41,527 nt of DNA from Nocardia jiangxiensis NBRC 101359 (GTDB lineage: Bacteria; Actinomycetota; Actinomycetes; Mycobacteriales; Mycobacteriaceae). The position numbers and the translations under genes are program-made. This document shows positions 16,230 through 24,095 of this stretch, piece by piece (position 1 is the stretch's first letter; each line of letters opens with the position of its first letter). The notes beneath the pieces are model-generated. The model saw only the letters and a program-made list of their open reading frames with translations. It ran no database searches and was not told the origin of the DNA. The stretch spans positions 1 to 41,527 of the forward strand of contig NZ_BAGB01000015.1 of assembly GCF_000308615.1 (NCBI RefSeq), read 5' to 3'.

Positions 16230-17659
16230 TGCATACCTTCGACAACATGAGTTATCTGGTGAACGGCCTGTACATTATCGCGTTCGCTTTGTTCATTTAC
16301 GGTTTGATGGGTTTGACCGGCCCGAAGACCGCGGTCCGCGGAAACTTGATCGCCGCGGCGGGCATGGTGATCGCGGTCGTGGCCACCCTGATTTCGGTGC
16401 GGCACACCGGTAACTGGATCCTGATCGTCGCCGGAATCGTGGTGGGTGTGGTGCTGGGGGTGCCGCCGGCGAGGTTCACCAAGATGACCGCGATGCCGCA
16501 GTTGGTGGCCGCGTTCAATGGTGTGGGTGGTGGCACGGTCGCGTTGATCGCGTGGTCCGAGTTCATCAACTCGCACGGGTTCTCGCATTTCGACGAGCAG
16601 CCCACCGTGCACATCGTCGTGGGCAGTTTGTTCGCGGCGATCATCGGGTCGGTGTCGTTCTGGGGGTCGTTGATCGCGTTCGGGAAGTTGCAGGAGATCC
16701 TGCCGGGCCGTCCGATCGGACTCGGGAAGCTGCAGCAGCCGCTCAATCTGCTGTTGTTCGTTGGTGCGATCGTGTGCGCGGTCGTGATCGGGGTCGGGGC
16801 GACCGGTCACGGGGTCTCGCAGCTGTGGATGATCGCGGTGCTGGTCCTGGCCGGGGTGCTCGGGCTGATGGTGGTGTTGCCGATCGGTGGCGCGGATATG
16901 CCGGTGGTGATCTCGTTGTTGAACGCGTTGACCGGGTTGTCCGCGGCGGCGGCGGGGTTGGCGTTGAACAACACCGCGATGATCGTGGCCGGAATGATCG
17001 TCGGCGCGTCGGGCAGCATTCTGACGAATTTGATGGCCAAGGCGATGAACCGGTCGATTCCCGCGATCGTGGCCGGTGGGTTCGGTGGCGGGGGTACCGC
17101 GCCCAGTGGTGCGGGCGGCGAACAGAAGCAGGCCAAGGCCACGAGTGCGGCGGACGCGGCGATCCAGATGGCGTATGCGAATCAGGTGATCGTGGTGCCC
17201 GGCTACGGCATGGCCGTGGCGCAAGCGCAGCACGCGGTCAAGGAGATGGCGTCGCTGCTCGAGGCCAAGGGGGTGGAGGTGAAGTACGCGATCCACCCGG
17301 TGGCCGGTCGTATGCCCGGGCATATGAACGTGCTGCTCGCGGAGGCGGAGGTCTCCTATGACGCGTTGAAGGAGATGGACGATATCAATGGTGAGTTCGG
17401 GCGTACGGATGTGGCGTTGGTGATCGGTGCGAACGATGTCACCAATCCCGCCGCGCGGGAGGATTCCTCGTCCCCGATCTACGGGATGCCGGTGTTGAAC
17501 GTGGATCAGGCACACAGTGTGATCGTGTTGAAACGGTCCATGAATTCCGGGTTCGCCGGGATCGACAACCCGCTGTTCTACGCGGACCACACCTCGATGC
17601 TGTTCGGCGACGCCAAGAAATCCGTCTCCGCGGTCACCGAAGAACTCAAGGCGCTGTAA
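16229..17659 (+). CDS. pntB: NAD(P) transhydrogenase subunit beta (PntB)
   Basis: A 476-residue protein. The first ~290 residues are about nine membrane helices of the proton channel, including TGPKTAVRGN, PPARFTKMTAMPQLVAAFNGVGGG and MPVVISLLNALTGLSAAAAG. The C-terminal domain III binds NADP(H): VIVVPGYGMAVAQAQHAVKEM, HPVAGRMPGHMNVLLAEA, ALVIGANDVTNPAA, YGMPVLNVDQAHSVIVLKRSMNSGFAGIDNPLF. With PntAa/Ab it couples proton entry to hydride transfer from NADH to NADP+, supplying NADPH. ATG at 16229 overlaps the pntAb stop; a GTG one codon earlier is also possible. A strong terminator follows. Confidence 0.95.
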   Translation: MHTFDNMSYLVNGLYIIAFALFIYGLMGLTGPKTAVRGNLIAAAGMVIAVVATLISVRHTGNWILIVAGIVVGVVLGVPPARFTKMTAMPQLVAAFNGVGGGTVALIAWSEFINSHGFSHFDEQPTVHIVVGSLFAAIIGSVSFWGSLIAFGKLQEILPGRPIGLGKLQQPLNLLLFVGAIVCAVVIGVGATGHGVSQLWMIAVLVLAGVLGLMVVLPIGGADMPVVISLLNALTGLSAAAAGLALNNTAMIVAGMIVGASGSILTNLMAKAMNRSIPAIVAGGFGGGGTAPSGAGGEQKQAKATSAADAAIQMAYANQVIVVPGYGMAVAQAQHAVKEMASLLEAKGVEVKYAIHPVAGRMPGHMNVLLAEAEVSYDALKEMDDINGEFGRTDVALVIGANDVTNPAAREDSSSPIYGMPVLNVDQAHSVIVLKRSMNSGFAGIDNPLFYADHTSMLFGDAKKSVSAVTEELKAL

Positions 17660-17687
17660 CTCGAGGCGCTGCCGGGAATCAACGCCA

Positions 17688-17718
17688 CGGCCCGCACCGG
17701 ATCGTCCGGTGCGGGCCG
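17688..17718 (+). terminator. Terminator of the pnt operon
   Basis: A perfect 14-base stem (17688-17701 with 17705-17718) with a TCG loop and a short T-containing tract (TTCTCAT), 29 bases after the pntB stop. Confidence 0.85.
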
Positions 17719-17825
17719 TTCTCATATCGGCAGGGTGTCCGGCTATGCACGCGCTCTGTATTGCGTAGGCTGTCGGCTGTATCGCTTCGCGGCTGCGAGG
17801 CCGACATTCGAGTGATGGGGGCACG

Positions 17826-18140
17826 GTGACATCGAACGTTCCTGATTTTCCAGCGGCAGTATCTGATTCGGCAATCTTCGGTACGCCGTATCAGACACCG
17901 GACGGCGCCACGGTGATCACCGTCGCCCAGCCCGGCGGACGTTTCCGTCACGGGCCGCGCCCCCTGGGCGCGATCGTGGTCCAGGGCGGCGACTCCACCT
18001 GGGTCCCGGCCACCGATGACACCCGAATCACCTTGCTGGCCTTGCTGATCGGCCTCTCGGCCGCGACGCTGTCCTGCGTTGCGGTGGTGCGTCGTCCGCC
18101 GTGGCCGAACCTGACGGTCACGGTGCAGAAGACTCAGTAG
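17826..18140 (+). CDS. GerW/YtfJ-like small protein with C-terminal membrane helix
   Basis: A 104-residue protein. Residues 18-60 (IFGTPYQTPDGATVITVAQPGGRFRHGPRPLGAIVV) resemble the core of the GerW/YtfJ family, where this strand pair reads 'G.P....G.TVIPV'. One membrane helix (ITLLALLIGLSAATLSCVAVV) is followed by RRPPWPNL, a tail often seen in actinobacterial members. GerW proteins are tied to spore germination in Bacillus, but this organism is not expected to sporulate, so the role is open. The GTG start follows ATGGGGG by six bases. The last seven bases overlap the convergent gene. Confidence 0.7.
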   Translation: MTSNVPDFPAAVSDSAIFGTPYQTPDGATVITVAQPGGRFRHGPRPLGAIVVQGGDSTWVPATDDTRITLLALLIGLSAATLSCVAVVRRPPWPNLTVTVQKTQ

Positions 18141-18424
18141 TACGGCCGCTCCCGGGCCTCCACCGCATCCTTGGCGTCCTTCAGCGAGGTCCCGGGCAGT
18201 ATTTCCCGATAGAGCTTGATGGCGTGGATCTTCTTGCCCTGCGCTATCAGCGCATCGATCTCGGCCAGGTCCGCACCGGACAGGGGTGTGGGTCCGGACA
18301 GCGGTGGAGTCGGTGAATCCTGCGGTAGCGCAGGGGAATCGGTGATCGCCAAATGCCGCATGATGAGATCGAGTTTGTACTCGATACGTTGCAGCCTGCG
18401 TTCCAGCCGCCGATTCTCGAACAT
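18134..18424 (-). CDS. Small protein with ribosomal L7/L12 C-terminal-like domain
   Basis: A 96-residue protein. The N-terminal 25 residues form a charged amphipathic helix (RRLERRLQRIEYKLDLIMRHL), suited to coiled-coil pairing. A Pro/Ser linker follows, and residues 53-90 (LAEIDALIAQGKKIHAIKLYREILPGTSLKDAKDAVEA) match the C-terminal fold of ribosomal protein bL12, which recruits translation GTPases. It lacks the bL12 dimerisation domain and lies away from ribosomal genes, so it is not the ribosomal protein. Similar stand-alone proteins occur in actinobacteria with unknown function. It overlaps the convergent GerW-like gene by seven bases. Confidence 0.75.
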   Translation of the reverse strand: MFENRRLERRLQRIEYKLDLIMRHLAITDSPALPQDSPTPPLSGPTPLSGADLAEIDALIAQGKKIHAIKLYREILPGTSLKDAKDAVEARERPYY

Positions 18425-18455
18425 TCCCGAACTCTAGCCGCCCGGACCCGGCGGG

Positions 18456-19244
18456 TCATACGACTTTGAGAGTGCCGCCGTCGATGACGTAATCCGCGCC
18501 CAGGATGTTCCCGGCGCGTCCCGAGGCCAGGAACGCCACCAGCGCGGCGACCTCCTCCGGCTCGGTGATCCGCTCCGAGGCCATGCCGAACTCCTTCGGC
18601 AGCGCGGCGAGGAACTCCTCGTGGCCGACGCCGCTGACCTCGGCCAGTTTCGCGCCGAAACGACCAGGTTCCCGCCACAGCGGGGTGCCGACCACGCCCG
18701 GGGACACCGTGTTCACCCGCACGCCGCGCGGCCCGAACTCCTCGCTGATCCGCTTGGTGAACGAGGTCAGTGCGGCTTTGGCCTCGCTGTAGCCGATCGG
18801 ACCGACCGCGGGCAGATGGGCGTTGATCGAGGAGATGGTGACGATCGCACCGCGACGTTCGATCAGACTCGGCAGTGCCGCCCGGGTGGCCCGCACCGCG
18901 CTCATCAAGTTGAGCTCGAGCAGCGTGTCCCACTGATCGTCGCCGATGTCGAGGAATCCGCCCACCACCATCTTGTCGACGTCGCCGCCGCCCACATTGT
19001 TGATCAGGATGTCGATCCCGCCCAGTTCCGCCTGCGCGGCATCGAACAGCGCGGTGACGCCCTCGGCGGAGCTGAGATCTGCGGAAACCGCTGCAACACT
19101 GTACTTTTCGAGCTCAGGTGTGACGTTGCGCGCGCCGCCGACGACCCGGACGCCCTCCTCGGTCAACGTCTGCGCGACGGCCAGTCCGATACCGCGGCCG
19201 GCGCCGGTGACGACGGCGGTCTTGCCACTCAACTCGAGATCCAT
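18456..19244 (-). CDS. SDR-family NAD(P)-dependent oxidoreductase
   Basis: A 262-residue classical short-chain dehydrogenase. The cofactor loop is TGAGRGIG (residues 13-20), the structural motif is NNVG (82-85), and the catalytic residues are in TISSIN (Ser139) and GYSEAK (Tyr152, Lys156). PGVVGTP lies near the C-terminal substrate lid, and the end reads LGADYVIDGGTLKVV, as in many FabG-like SDRs. The substrate is unknown. The ribosome-binding site is GGGAAGG. Just upstream lies TTGAACTACTGGTCAA, which matches the site in front of the tetR gene, so this SDR is probably under that regulator. Confidence 0.9.
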   Translation of the reverse strand: MDLELSGKTAVVTGAGRGIGLAVAQTLTEEGVRVVGGARNVTPELEKYSVAAVSADLSSAEGVTALFDAAQAELGGIDILINNVGGGDVDKMVVGGFLDIGDDQWDTLLELNLMSAVRATRAALPSLIERRGAIVTISSINAHLPAVGPIGYSEAKAALTSFTKRISEEFGPRGVRVNTVSPGVVGTPLWREPGRFGAKLAEVSGVGHEEFLAALPKEFGMASERITEPEEVAALVAFLASGRAGNILGADYVIDGGTLKVV

Positions 19245-19257
19245 GACCTTCCCTTTC

Positions 19258-19273
19258 TTGAACTACTGGTCAA
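19258..19273. promoter_or_regulatory. TetR operator, copy in front of the SDR gene
   Basis: TTGAACTACTGGTCAA has partly palindromic TTGAnC/GnTCAA arms. Thirteen of 16 bases match the minus-strand site at 19911-19926. It is 13 bases upstream of the SDR ATG, overlapping the region of the ribosome-binding site and promoter. Confidence 0.6.
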
Positions 19274-19314
19274 AAACTAGGGCAGCAGAAAGCGCTGCGA
19301 TCGGACGGGGAAAT

Positions 19315-19890
19315 TCAGAGCGTGCTCAGGGTGGTGTCGATGATGCGGTACAGAACCGCCAGGTCGTAGCTCTTGGCCATGACGCGCAGTCCGGCGATGG
19401 AATTCATCAGGAACTCCGCGGCCGCACGGGGATCGGTGTCCCGGCTGACGTCACCGTCGCGGCGACCCTGATCGATCCGGTCGGCCAGGGCGGTGAGGTT
19501 GTGTTCGGTGATGGCGAGGATGATGCGGCGGATCTCGGCGTCCTGTCCGGACAGTTCCAGTGCCGTATTGGCGGCCAGGCAGCCGCGTCGATCCGGATCG
19601 GCCAGGTCGGCGTCGACCAGATGCCGCAGATAGGCGCCCACGACCTCGCGAGTGCTTCCGGGCCGGGACATGTATTCCCCGGTCAGGTCGGCACCCATCC
19701 GGTCGTAGCGCGCGAGCGCCCGCTCGAACAGTTCGCGTTTACTGCCGAAGGCGTTGTACAGGCTGCCCTTGGCCAGGCCGGTCGCCTCGGCGAGCTGCGC
19801 CGGGGAGGTGTTGGCGTAGCCATTGATCCAGAACGCCCCCATCGCGCGATCGACGACGTCGTCGTCCTCGAAGGTGCGTGGTCTGCCCAT
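19315..19890 (-). CDS. TetR/AcrR-family regulator
   Basis: A 191-residue regulator beginning MGRPRTFEDDDVVDRAMGAFWINGYANTSPAQLAEATGLAKGSLYNAFGSKRELFERAL, a YfiR/AcrR-like TetR helix-turn-helix. The C-terminal domain has VDADLADPDRRGCLAANTALEL, typical of the TetR_C_16 subgroup that often governs oxidoreductases and senses electrophiles or drugs. An in-frame ATG six codons upstream (19908) is possible. A palindrome ending 21 bases upstream of the ATG is shared with the SDR promoter, pointing to autoregulation and control of the SDR gene. It lies between the MFS and SDR genes, all on the minus strand. Confidence 0.88.
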   Translation of the reverse strand: MGRPRTFEDDDVVDRAMGAFWINGYANTSPAQLAEATGLAKGSLYNAFGSKRELFERALARYDRMGADLTGEYMSRPGSTREVVGAYLRHLVDADLADPDRRGCLAANTALELSGQDAEIRRIILAITEHNLTALADRIDQGRRDGDVSRDTDPRAAAEFLMNSIAGLRVMAKSYDLAVLYRIIDTTLSTL

Positions 19891-19910
19891 GACATGAACG
19901 ATAGACATTC

Positions 19911-19926
19911 TGGACCTGTAGGTCAA
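19911..19926. promoter_or_regulatory. TetR operator, copy in front of the tetR gene
   Basis: On the minus strand TTGACCTACAGGTCCA contains the palindrome GACCT-AC-AGGTC. It overlaps the stop codon of the MFS gene and lies 21 bases upstream of the tetR start. It agrees with the SDR-promoter copy at 13 of 16 positions. Confidence 0.6.
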
Positions 19927-21101
19927 GAACTGGGTGCGACGATCCGGGCCGACGCCGCGCACACCAGGATCAGCGCCAGCGGGAAGATCAGCGCCGCGGT
20001 GAGTGAACTCAGGTCCGCGAGCCGGCCGATCGCCGACGGTCCGGCCAGGAAACCGAGATAGCCCAGGCCGAAGACCCGAGACATATCCGTCGCTGCCGAC
20101 CGGGTGCCGAGATTGCCTGCGGCACTGAAGATCTGTGGCACGCCACCGGCGAGTCCGATGCCCAGCAGGGCCCAGCCCAGCAGAGTGGGAACCAGCCAGA
20201 TCGAGGAGACGATCAGCATCAATCCGACGGCCGCGAGCACCGCGCCCCAGCGCACCACCGCTACCCGCCCGAAGCGCGCGCTGACCCGGTCGGCGGTGAA
20301 TCGTCCGGCGGTCATCGTCGTGGAGAACGCGCCGAACGCCAGGGCGGCGGTGGCATCGCTGACGCCGAGATGCTCGCGCACCTGCAGGGCGCTCCAGTCG
20401 TTGGCCACCCCCTCGGTCAGCAGGAAACCGAAGGCGATGGCGGCCAGGGCGAGCACTCGCAACGATGCGGATCGTCGTGCCTTCGGCGATTCGTCCTCGG
20501 TGGATGTCGTTGTGTCGGAATCGGATTCGACCCTCGGCAGCAGCCTGGGGATACTCAGCGCCACAGTGAGGAGTCCGATCGCGCCCGCGGCGGTCATGGT
20601 GACGCGAACGTCCCAGCCGCGATGCATCGTCGCCGCGCCGACCAGTGATCCGGCCAGTCCGCCGCAGGAGAACATGGCGTGGAACGCCGACATGATCGGC
20701 CGCGGATAGGCCCGTTCCACCTGCACCGCCTGCGCATTCATCGAGACGTCCAGCGCTCCGTTGCCGGTGCCGAACAGCAGCAGCGCAACCGCCAACGTCA
20801 GCGGGCCGGTTGCGAAGGCGGGGCCGAGCACCGCGAGCGACAGCCACGTCCCGGCCACGGCCACCAGTGTCCGGCTGCCGAACCGGTCGGCCAGTGGTCC
20901 GGCGGCCTGCATCCCGGCGATGCCGCCGAGCGCCACCAGCAGAATCAACAACCCCAGGGTGCCCTTGGACACGCCGGTGCGCTGGGTGATCACCGGGATG
21001 TGCACCACCCACATGGAACACAGGAATCCGTTCAGACCGAAAACGGTGAAGACGGCGGCTCGCGAGATCCGGACCATCGGAACCAGTGTGGAAGCGCCCA
21101 T
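19923..21101 (-). CDS. MFS transporter (12-helix type)
   Basis: A 392-residue membrane protein from the ATG at 21101, with about 12 helices. GPLADRFGSRTLV is MFS motif A between helices 2 and 3; GTGNGALDVSMNAQAVQVE and FHAMFSCGGLAGSLVGA resemble the YbjJ/YfkF-like sugar or drug transporters. A charged loop (ESDSDTTTSTEDESPKARR) splits the two halves. The in-frame ATG at 21176 would overlap the divergent thioesterase gene. The start at 21101 is better supported because TACAGT lies seven bases upstream, as in other leaderless genes here. The substrate is unknown. The downstream tetR start is about 30 bases away. Confidence 0.85.
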   Translation of the reverse strand: MGASTLVPMVRISRAAVFTVFGLNGFLCSMWVVHIPVITQRTGVSKGTLGLLILLVALGGIAGMQAAGPLADRFGSRTLVAVAGTWLSLAVLGPAFATGPLTLAVALLLFGTGNGALDVSMNAQAVQVERAYPRPIMSAFHAMFSCGGLAGSLVGAATMHRGWDVRVTMTAAGAIGLLTVALSIPRLLPRVESDSDTTTSTEDESPKARRSASLRVLALAAIAFGFLLTEGVANDWSALQVREHLGVSDATAALAFGAFSTTMTAGRFTADRVSARFGRVAVVRWGAVLAAVGLMLIVSSIWLVPTLLGWALLGIGLAGGVPQIFSAAGNLGTRSAATDMSRVFGLGYLGFLAGPSAIGRLADLSSLTAALIFPLALILVCAASARIVAPSS

Positions 21102-21108
21102 CGCAACA

Positions 21109-21114
21109 ACTGTA
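21109..21114 (-). promoter_or_regulatory. -10 element of leaderless MFS gene
   Basis: TACAGT on the minus strand, seven bases before the ATG at 21101. This supports the shorter start. Confidence 0.45.
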
Positions 21115-21157
21115 TTGGCCGCGGTGGCGGGGTGCTCGGCCGAACCGGACGGATGGT

Positions 21158-21163
21158 TACTGT
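21158..21163 (+). promoter_or_regulatory. -10 element of leaderless thioesterase gene
   Basis: TACTGT ends six bases before the GTG at 21170, with only TTGGTG between. It is divergent from the MFS -10, 43 bases away. Confidence 0.45.
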
Positions 21164-21169
21164 TTGGTG

Positions 21170-21613
21170 GTGACATCTTCCGCGCAGGACTACCCCGTGC
21201 TCTGGCCGGTACCGACCCGGTGGGCCGACAACGACCACTACGGTCACGTCAACAACGTCACCTACTACTCGTACTTCGACACCGCGGTCAACGCCTGGCT
21301 GATGCACGCCACCGGCACCGACATCCGCGACCTGCCCGCCATCGGAGTGGTCGCGCGGACCTCCTGCGATTTCCACGGATCGCTCAGCTTCCCGGACCAG
21401 CTGCGCGTCGGCCTGCGCATCAGCCGCCTCGGCCGCTCCAGCATCACCTACGACCTGGCCATCTTCCGCGAGACCGGACAGGACCTCGAACTCGCCGCAA
21501 CCGGCGGTTTCGTGCACGTCTACGTCGACAACGAGACCCGTAGATCGATCGAGATCCCGGCCGTCATCCGAGAAGCCGCCGCCGCCCTGGTCGTCGAACC
21601 GAAAACCGTGTGA
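21170..21613 (+). CDS. Acyl-CoA thioesterase, hot-dog fold (4HBT type)
   Basis: A 147-residue thioesterase. TRWADNDHYGHVNNVTYYSYFDTAVNAWL holds the family active-site Asp (DNDHYGHVNN; the Asp acts as base or nucleophile in 4-hydroxybenzoyl-CoA thioesterase-type enzymes). SCDFHGSLSFPDQLRVGLRI and GGFVHVYVDNETRRSIEIP are the following beta strands. It probably hydrolyses an acyl-CoA to free acid and CoA; the chain is unknown. GTG codons at 21167 and 21170 are both possible; the latter sits six bases after a TACTGT box. It is convergent with the BKD E2 gene, with only 14 bases between the stops. Confidence 0.9.
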   Translation: MTSSAQDYPVLWPVPTRWADNDHYGHVNNVTYYSYFDTAVNAWLMHATGTDIRDLPAIGVVARTSCDFHGSLSFPDQLRVGLRISRLGRSSITYDLAIFRETGQDLELAATGGFVHVYVDNETRRSIEIPAVIREAAAALVVEPKTV

Positions 21614-21627
21614 GCGCGGGCAACAAC

Positions 21628-23088
21628 TCAGATCCGGCCCAGCAGCGTCAGCGGATCTTCCAGGAGTGAGGCGACGGTCGCCAGGAAACGCGCGCCCAGC
21701 TCGCCGTCGATCATCCGGTGGTCGAAGCTCAGGCCCAGGGTGGTGACCCAGCGGACGGCGAGTTCGTCGCGGTAGACCCACGGCTGTTTGCGGATCGAAC
21801 CCAGGCACAGGATCGCACCCTCGCCCGGATTGACCAGTGGCACACCGGCATCGACGCCGAAGATGCCCACATTGCTGATGGTGAACGTGCCGCCGCGCAG
21901 ATCCGCGGGCGTGGCCGAACCGCCGCGGGCGATATCGGCGAGCCAGCCGATCTCCCGGCACAGCTCGCGCAGGCTCAGGGTGTGCGCGTCCTTGACGTTC
22001 GGCACCAGCAGTCCGCGTTCGGTGGCCACCGCGATCCCCAGGTGCACGAAGTGTTTGGTGACGATCTCGCGGTTCTCCTCGTCCCAGAACGAGTTGACGT
22101 CCGGGAATTCCGCCATCGCCACCAGCGTCGCCTTGGCCACCAGTGCGAGCGGGGTGAGTGAGAGTCCGGTGAACGAATCGGTCGTGCGCAGATGATCCAG
22201 CAGTTCCATCGAGGCGGTGAAATCCGTCGTGACGAACGCGCTGGCCTGCGGGATCGTCCGGGCGCTGGTGAGCATGGCGGCGGCGGTGCGCTTGCGCACG
22301 CCGGTCACCGGGACGCGGGTCTCACCGGTGCTCGGGGTCGGGCGGATGACGCCGCCGTCCGGGCGCATCGTCGGCACCGTGGGCATGCTGGGACGCGGCG
22401 CGTTGGGCAGCGCCTCCTCCTCGGGGCGCACCCGGTGCACCGGCTGCGACACCGGCACCGCGTGCCGCACATCTTCCACGGTGACCGCTCCGCCCGGCCC
22501 GGAACCGGCGACGAAGGCCAGGTTGATGCCGAGTTCCCGGGCCAGCGCGCGAGCGCCGGGCGTGGCCGAGGGGCGATCCGGATACGCCGGCGCGGGCAGC
22601 TGCTGTGTGATATCCGGTGAATTATGCACCGGCACATCGGGATTCGTCCGTTTTCGAGTGCGCCGCGCGGTGCTCTCCTCATCCGGGCCGTAACCGACCA
22701 GGACCGAGCGGCGCTCACTCGGCGCGGGCGGTGTGGCCGTCCCGCGATCGCTGCGCACCCGGATCAGCGGCGCGCCCACCGCCACGGTGTCGCCCGGCGT
22801 GGCCAGCAGTTCGGTGACCACACCGGAGAACGGGCACGGCAGTACCACCTGAGCCTTGGCCGTCTCGACCTCGGCGATGGTCTGATTCAATTCGACCGTG
22901 TCGCCCACGGACACCGCCCAGGAGACCAGTTCCGCCTCGGTCAGTCCCTCGCCCAGATCGGGGAGCCGGAACTCGAGCACACGGGCATCTTCGGTGCCGT
23001 TCGGTAGGGGATCCTCCGCACTCGCGCGGGTGGGCTCCTCCGGGTTCCGGCCGATCGGCCGGGGGTCGTGTGCGGCAGCGTCGTCCAA
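21628..23088 (-). CDS. bkdC: Branched-chain 2-oxoacid dehydrogenase E2, dihydrolipoamide acyltransferase
   Basis: A 486-residue E2 core protein. The lipoyl domain (about 38-112) is FRLPDLGEGLTEAE...ETAKAQV, with lipoyl Lys78. A Pro-rich linker leads to the peripheral subunit-binding domain (ATPGARALARELGINLAFVAGSGPGGAVTVEDV). The catalytic domain ends in GLSFDHRMIDG, with His457 and Asp461 of the HxxxDG motif. It transfers the branched acyl group from E1 to CoA, giving isobutyryl-, isovaleryl- or 2-methylbutyryl-CoA. TTG is the likely start, with AGAGGTG just upstream; it follows bkdB by 26 bases. About 35 residues precede the lipoyl domain. No E3 gene is in view. Confidence 0.93.
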   Translation of the reverse strand: MDDAAAHDPRPIGRNPEEPTRASAEDPLPNGTEDARVLEFRLPDLGEGLTEAELVSWAVSVGDTVELNQTIAEVETAKAQVVLPCPFSGVVTELLATPGDTVAVGAPLIRVRSDRGTATPPAPSERRSVLVGYGPDEESTARRTRKRTNPDVPVHNSPDITQQLPAPAYPDRPSATPGARALARELGINLAFVAGSGPGGAVTVEDVRHAVPVSQPVHRVRPEEEALPNAPRPSMPTVPTMRPDGGVIRPTPSTGETRVPVTGVRKRTAAAMLTSARTIPQASAFVTTDFTASMELLDHLRTTDSFTGLSLTPLALVAKATLVAMAEFPDVNSFWDEENREIVTKHFVHLGIAVATERGLLVPNVKDAHTLSLRELCREIGWLADIARGGSATPADLRGGTFTISNVGIFGVDAGVPLVNPGEGAILCLGSIRKQPWVYRDELAVRWVTTLGLSFDHRMIDGELGARFLATVASLLEDPLTLLGRI

Positions 23089-23114
23089 CGGGCACCTCTG
23101 TCTGAACGGGCGGA

Positions 23115-24095
23115 TCAGGCGGCAAGCGTTCGGTCGACCGCGTCCAGGATGCGGTCGGGGTCGGGCAGGTGGTGCCGTTCGAGCTTAGCCGGGGGATACG
23201 GAATGTCGAAGCCTCCGACGCGCAGAATCGGTGCTTCTAGCTGGTAGAAACAGCGTTCGGCGATGCGGGCGGCGATCTCCGCGCCCAGTCCGGCGAAGAC
23301 CGGGGCCTCGTGCGTGATGATCAGCCGCCCGGTGCGCAACACCGAATCCTCGATGGTGTCGAAATCGATCGGTGACAGGCTGCGCAGATCGACGACCTCC
23401 AGCGAATGCCCTTCCCCGGCTGCGATTTCGGCGGCCGTCAGCGCGGTGCGGACCATACCGCCGTAGGCGACGACCGTCGCATCCGAGCCCGCGCGGCGGA
23501 TGCGGGCCCGCTCCAGCGGATACGGATCGCGGTCCAGGGCAGCGAAGTCCACCTCGTCCCTGTCCCAGTAGCGGCGTTTGGGCTCGAGGAAGATCACCGG
23601 ATCGTCCAGCGAGATCGCTTGGCGGATCATCAGATAGGCGTCGGCCGGGGTGCTCGGCGACACCACGCGCAGGCCCGGGGTGTGCGCGAAATACGCCTCG
23701 GGCGATTCGGAGTGATGCTCCACCGAACCGATCCCGCCGCCGAACGGAATTCGAATCGTCATGGGCGCGAGCACATGTCCCGCTGTCCGATAGTGGATCT
23801 TGGCGACCTGGGAGACGATCTGGTCGAAGGCCGGATAGACGAATCCGTCGAACTGGATCTCGCACACCGGACGATAGCCGCGCAGCGCCATGCCGAAAGC
23901 CGTTCCGATGATCCCGGATTCGGCCAGCGGGGTGTCGATGACCCGGTTGTCGCCGAAATCCTTCTGCAGGGTGTCGGTGACCCGGAAGACGCCGCCGAGC
24001 CGGCCGATGTCCTCGCCCATCAGTACGACCTTGGGGTCGTCCTCGAGGGCCCGGCGCAGCCCGAGGTTGAGTGCCGCCGCGAACGTGCTGGTCAT
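23115..24095 (-). CDS. bkdB: Branched-chain 2-oxoacid dehydrogenase E1 beta
   Basis: A 326-residue transketolase-like subunit pairing with E1 alpha. The motifs are ALNLGLRRALEDDPKVVLMGEDIGRLGGVFRVT, IDTPLAESGIIGTAFGMAL, the GGGIGSVEHHSESPEAYFAHTPGL loop that shapes the active site, SLDDPVIFLEPKRRYW, and RLIITHEAPVFAGLGAEIAARI. It contributes to thiamine diphosphate binding and substrate decarboxylation. A strong GGAAGGAG site lies seven bases upstream, within the end of bkdA. The ATG overlaps the bkdA stop as ATGA, so E1 alpha and beta are made together. Confidence 0.95.
   Translation of the reverse strand: MTSTFAAALNLGLRRALEDDPKVVLMGEDIGRLGGVFRVTDTLQKDFGDNRVIDTPLAESGIIGTAFGMALRGYRPVCEIQFDGFVYPAFDQIVSQVAKIHYRTAGHVLAPMTIRIPFGGGIGSVEHHSESPEAYFAHTPGLRVVSPSTPADAYLMIRQAISLDDPVIFLEPKRRYWDRDEVDFAALDRDPYPLERARIRRAGSDATVVAYGGMVRTALTAAEIAAGEGHSLEVVDLRSLSPIDFDTIEDSVLRTGRLIITHEAPVFAGLGAEIAARIAERCFYQLEAPILRVGGFDIPYPPAKLERHHLPDPDRILDAVDRTLAA

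Noticed and set aside
18134..18424. Ribosomal protein bL12
   Set aside because: It lacks the N-terminal dimer domain and hinge and lies outside any ribosomal cluster.
21102..21176. Longer MFS start at ATG 21176
   Set aside because: It would overlap the start of the divergent thioesterase gene; the TACAGT box seven bases before 21101 supports the shorter form.
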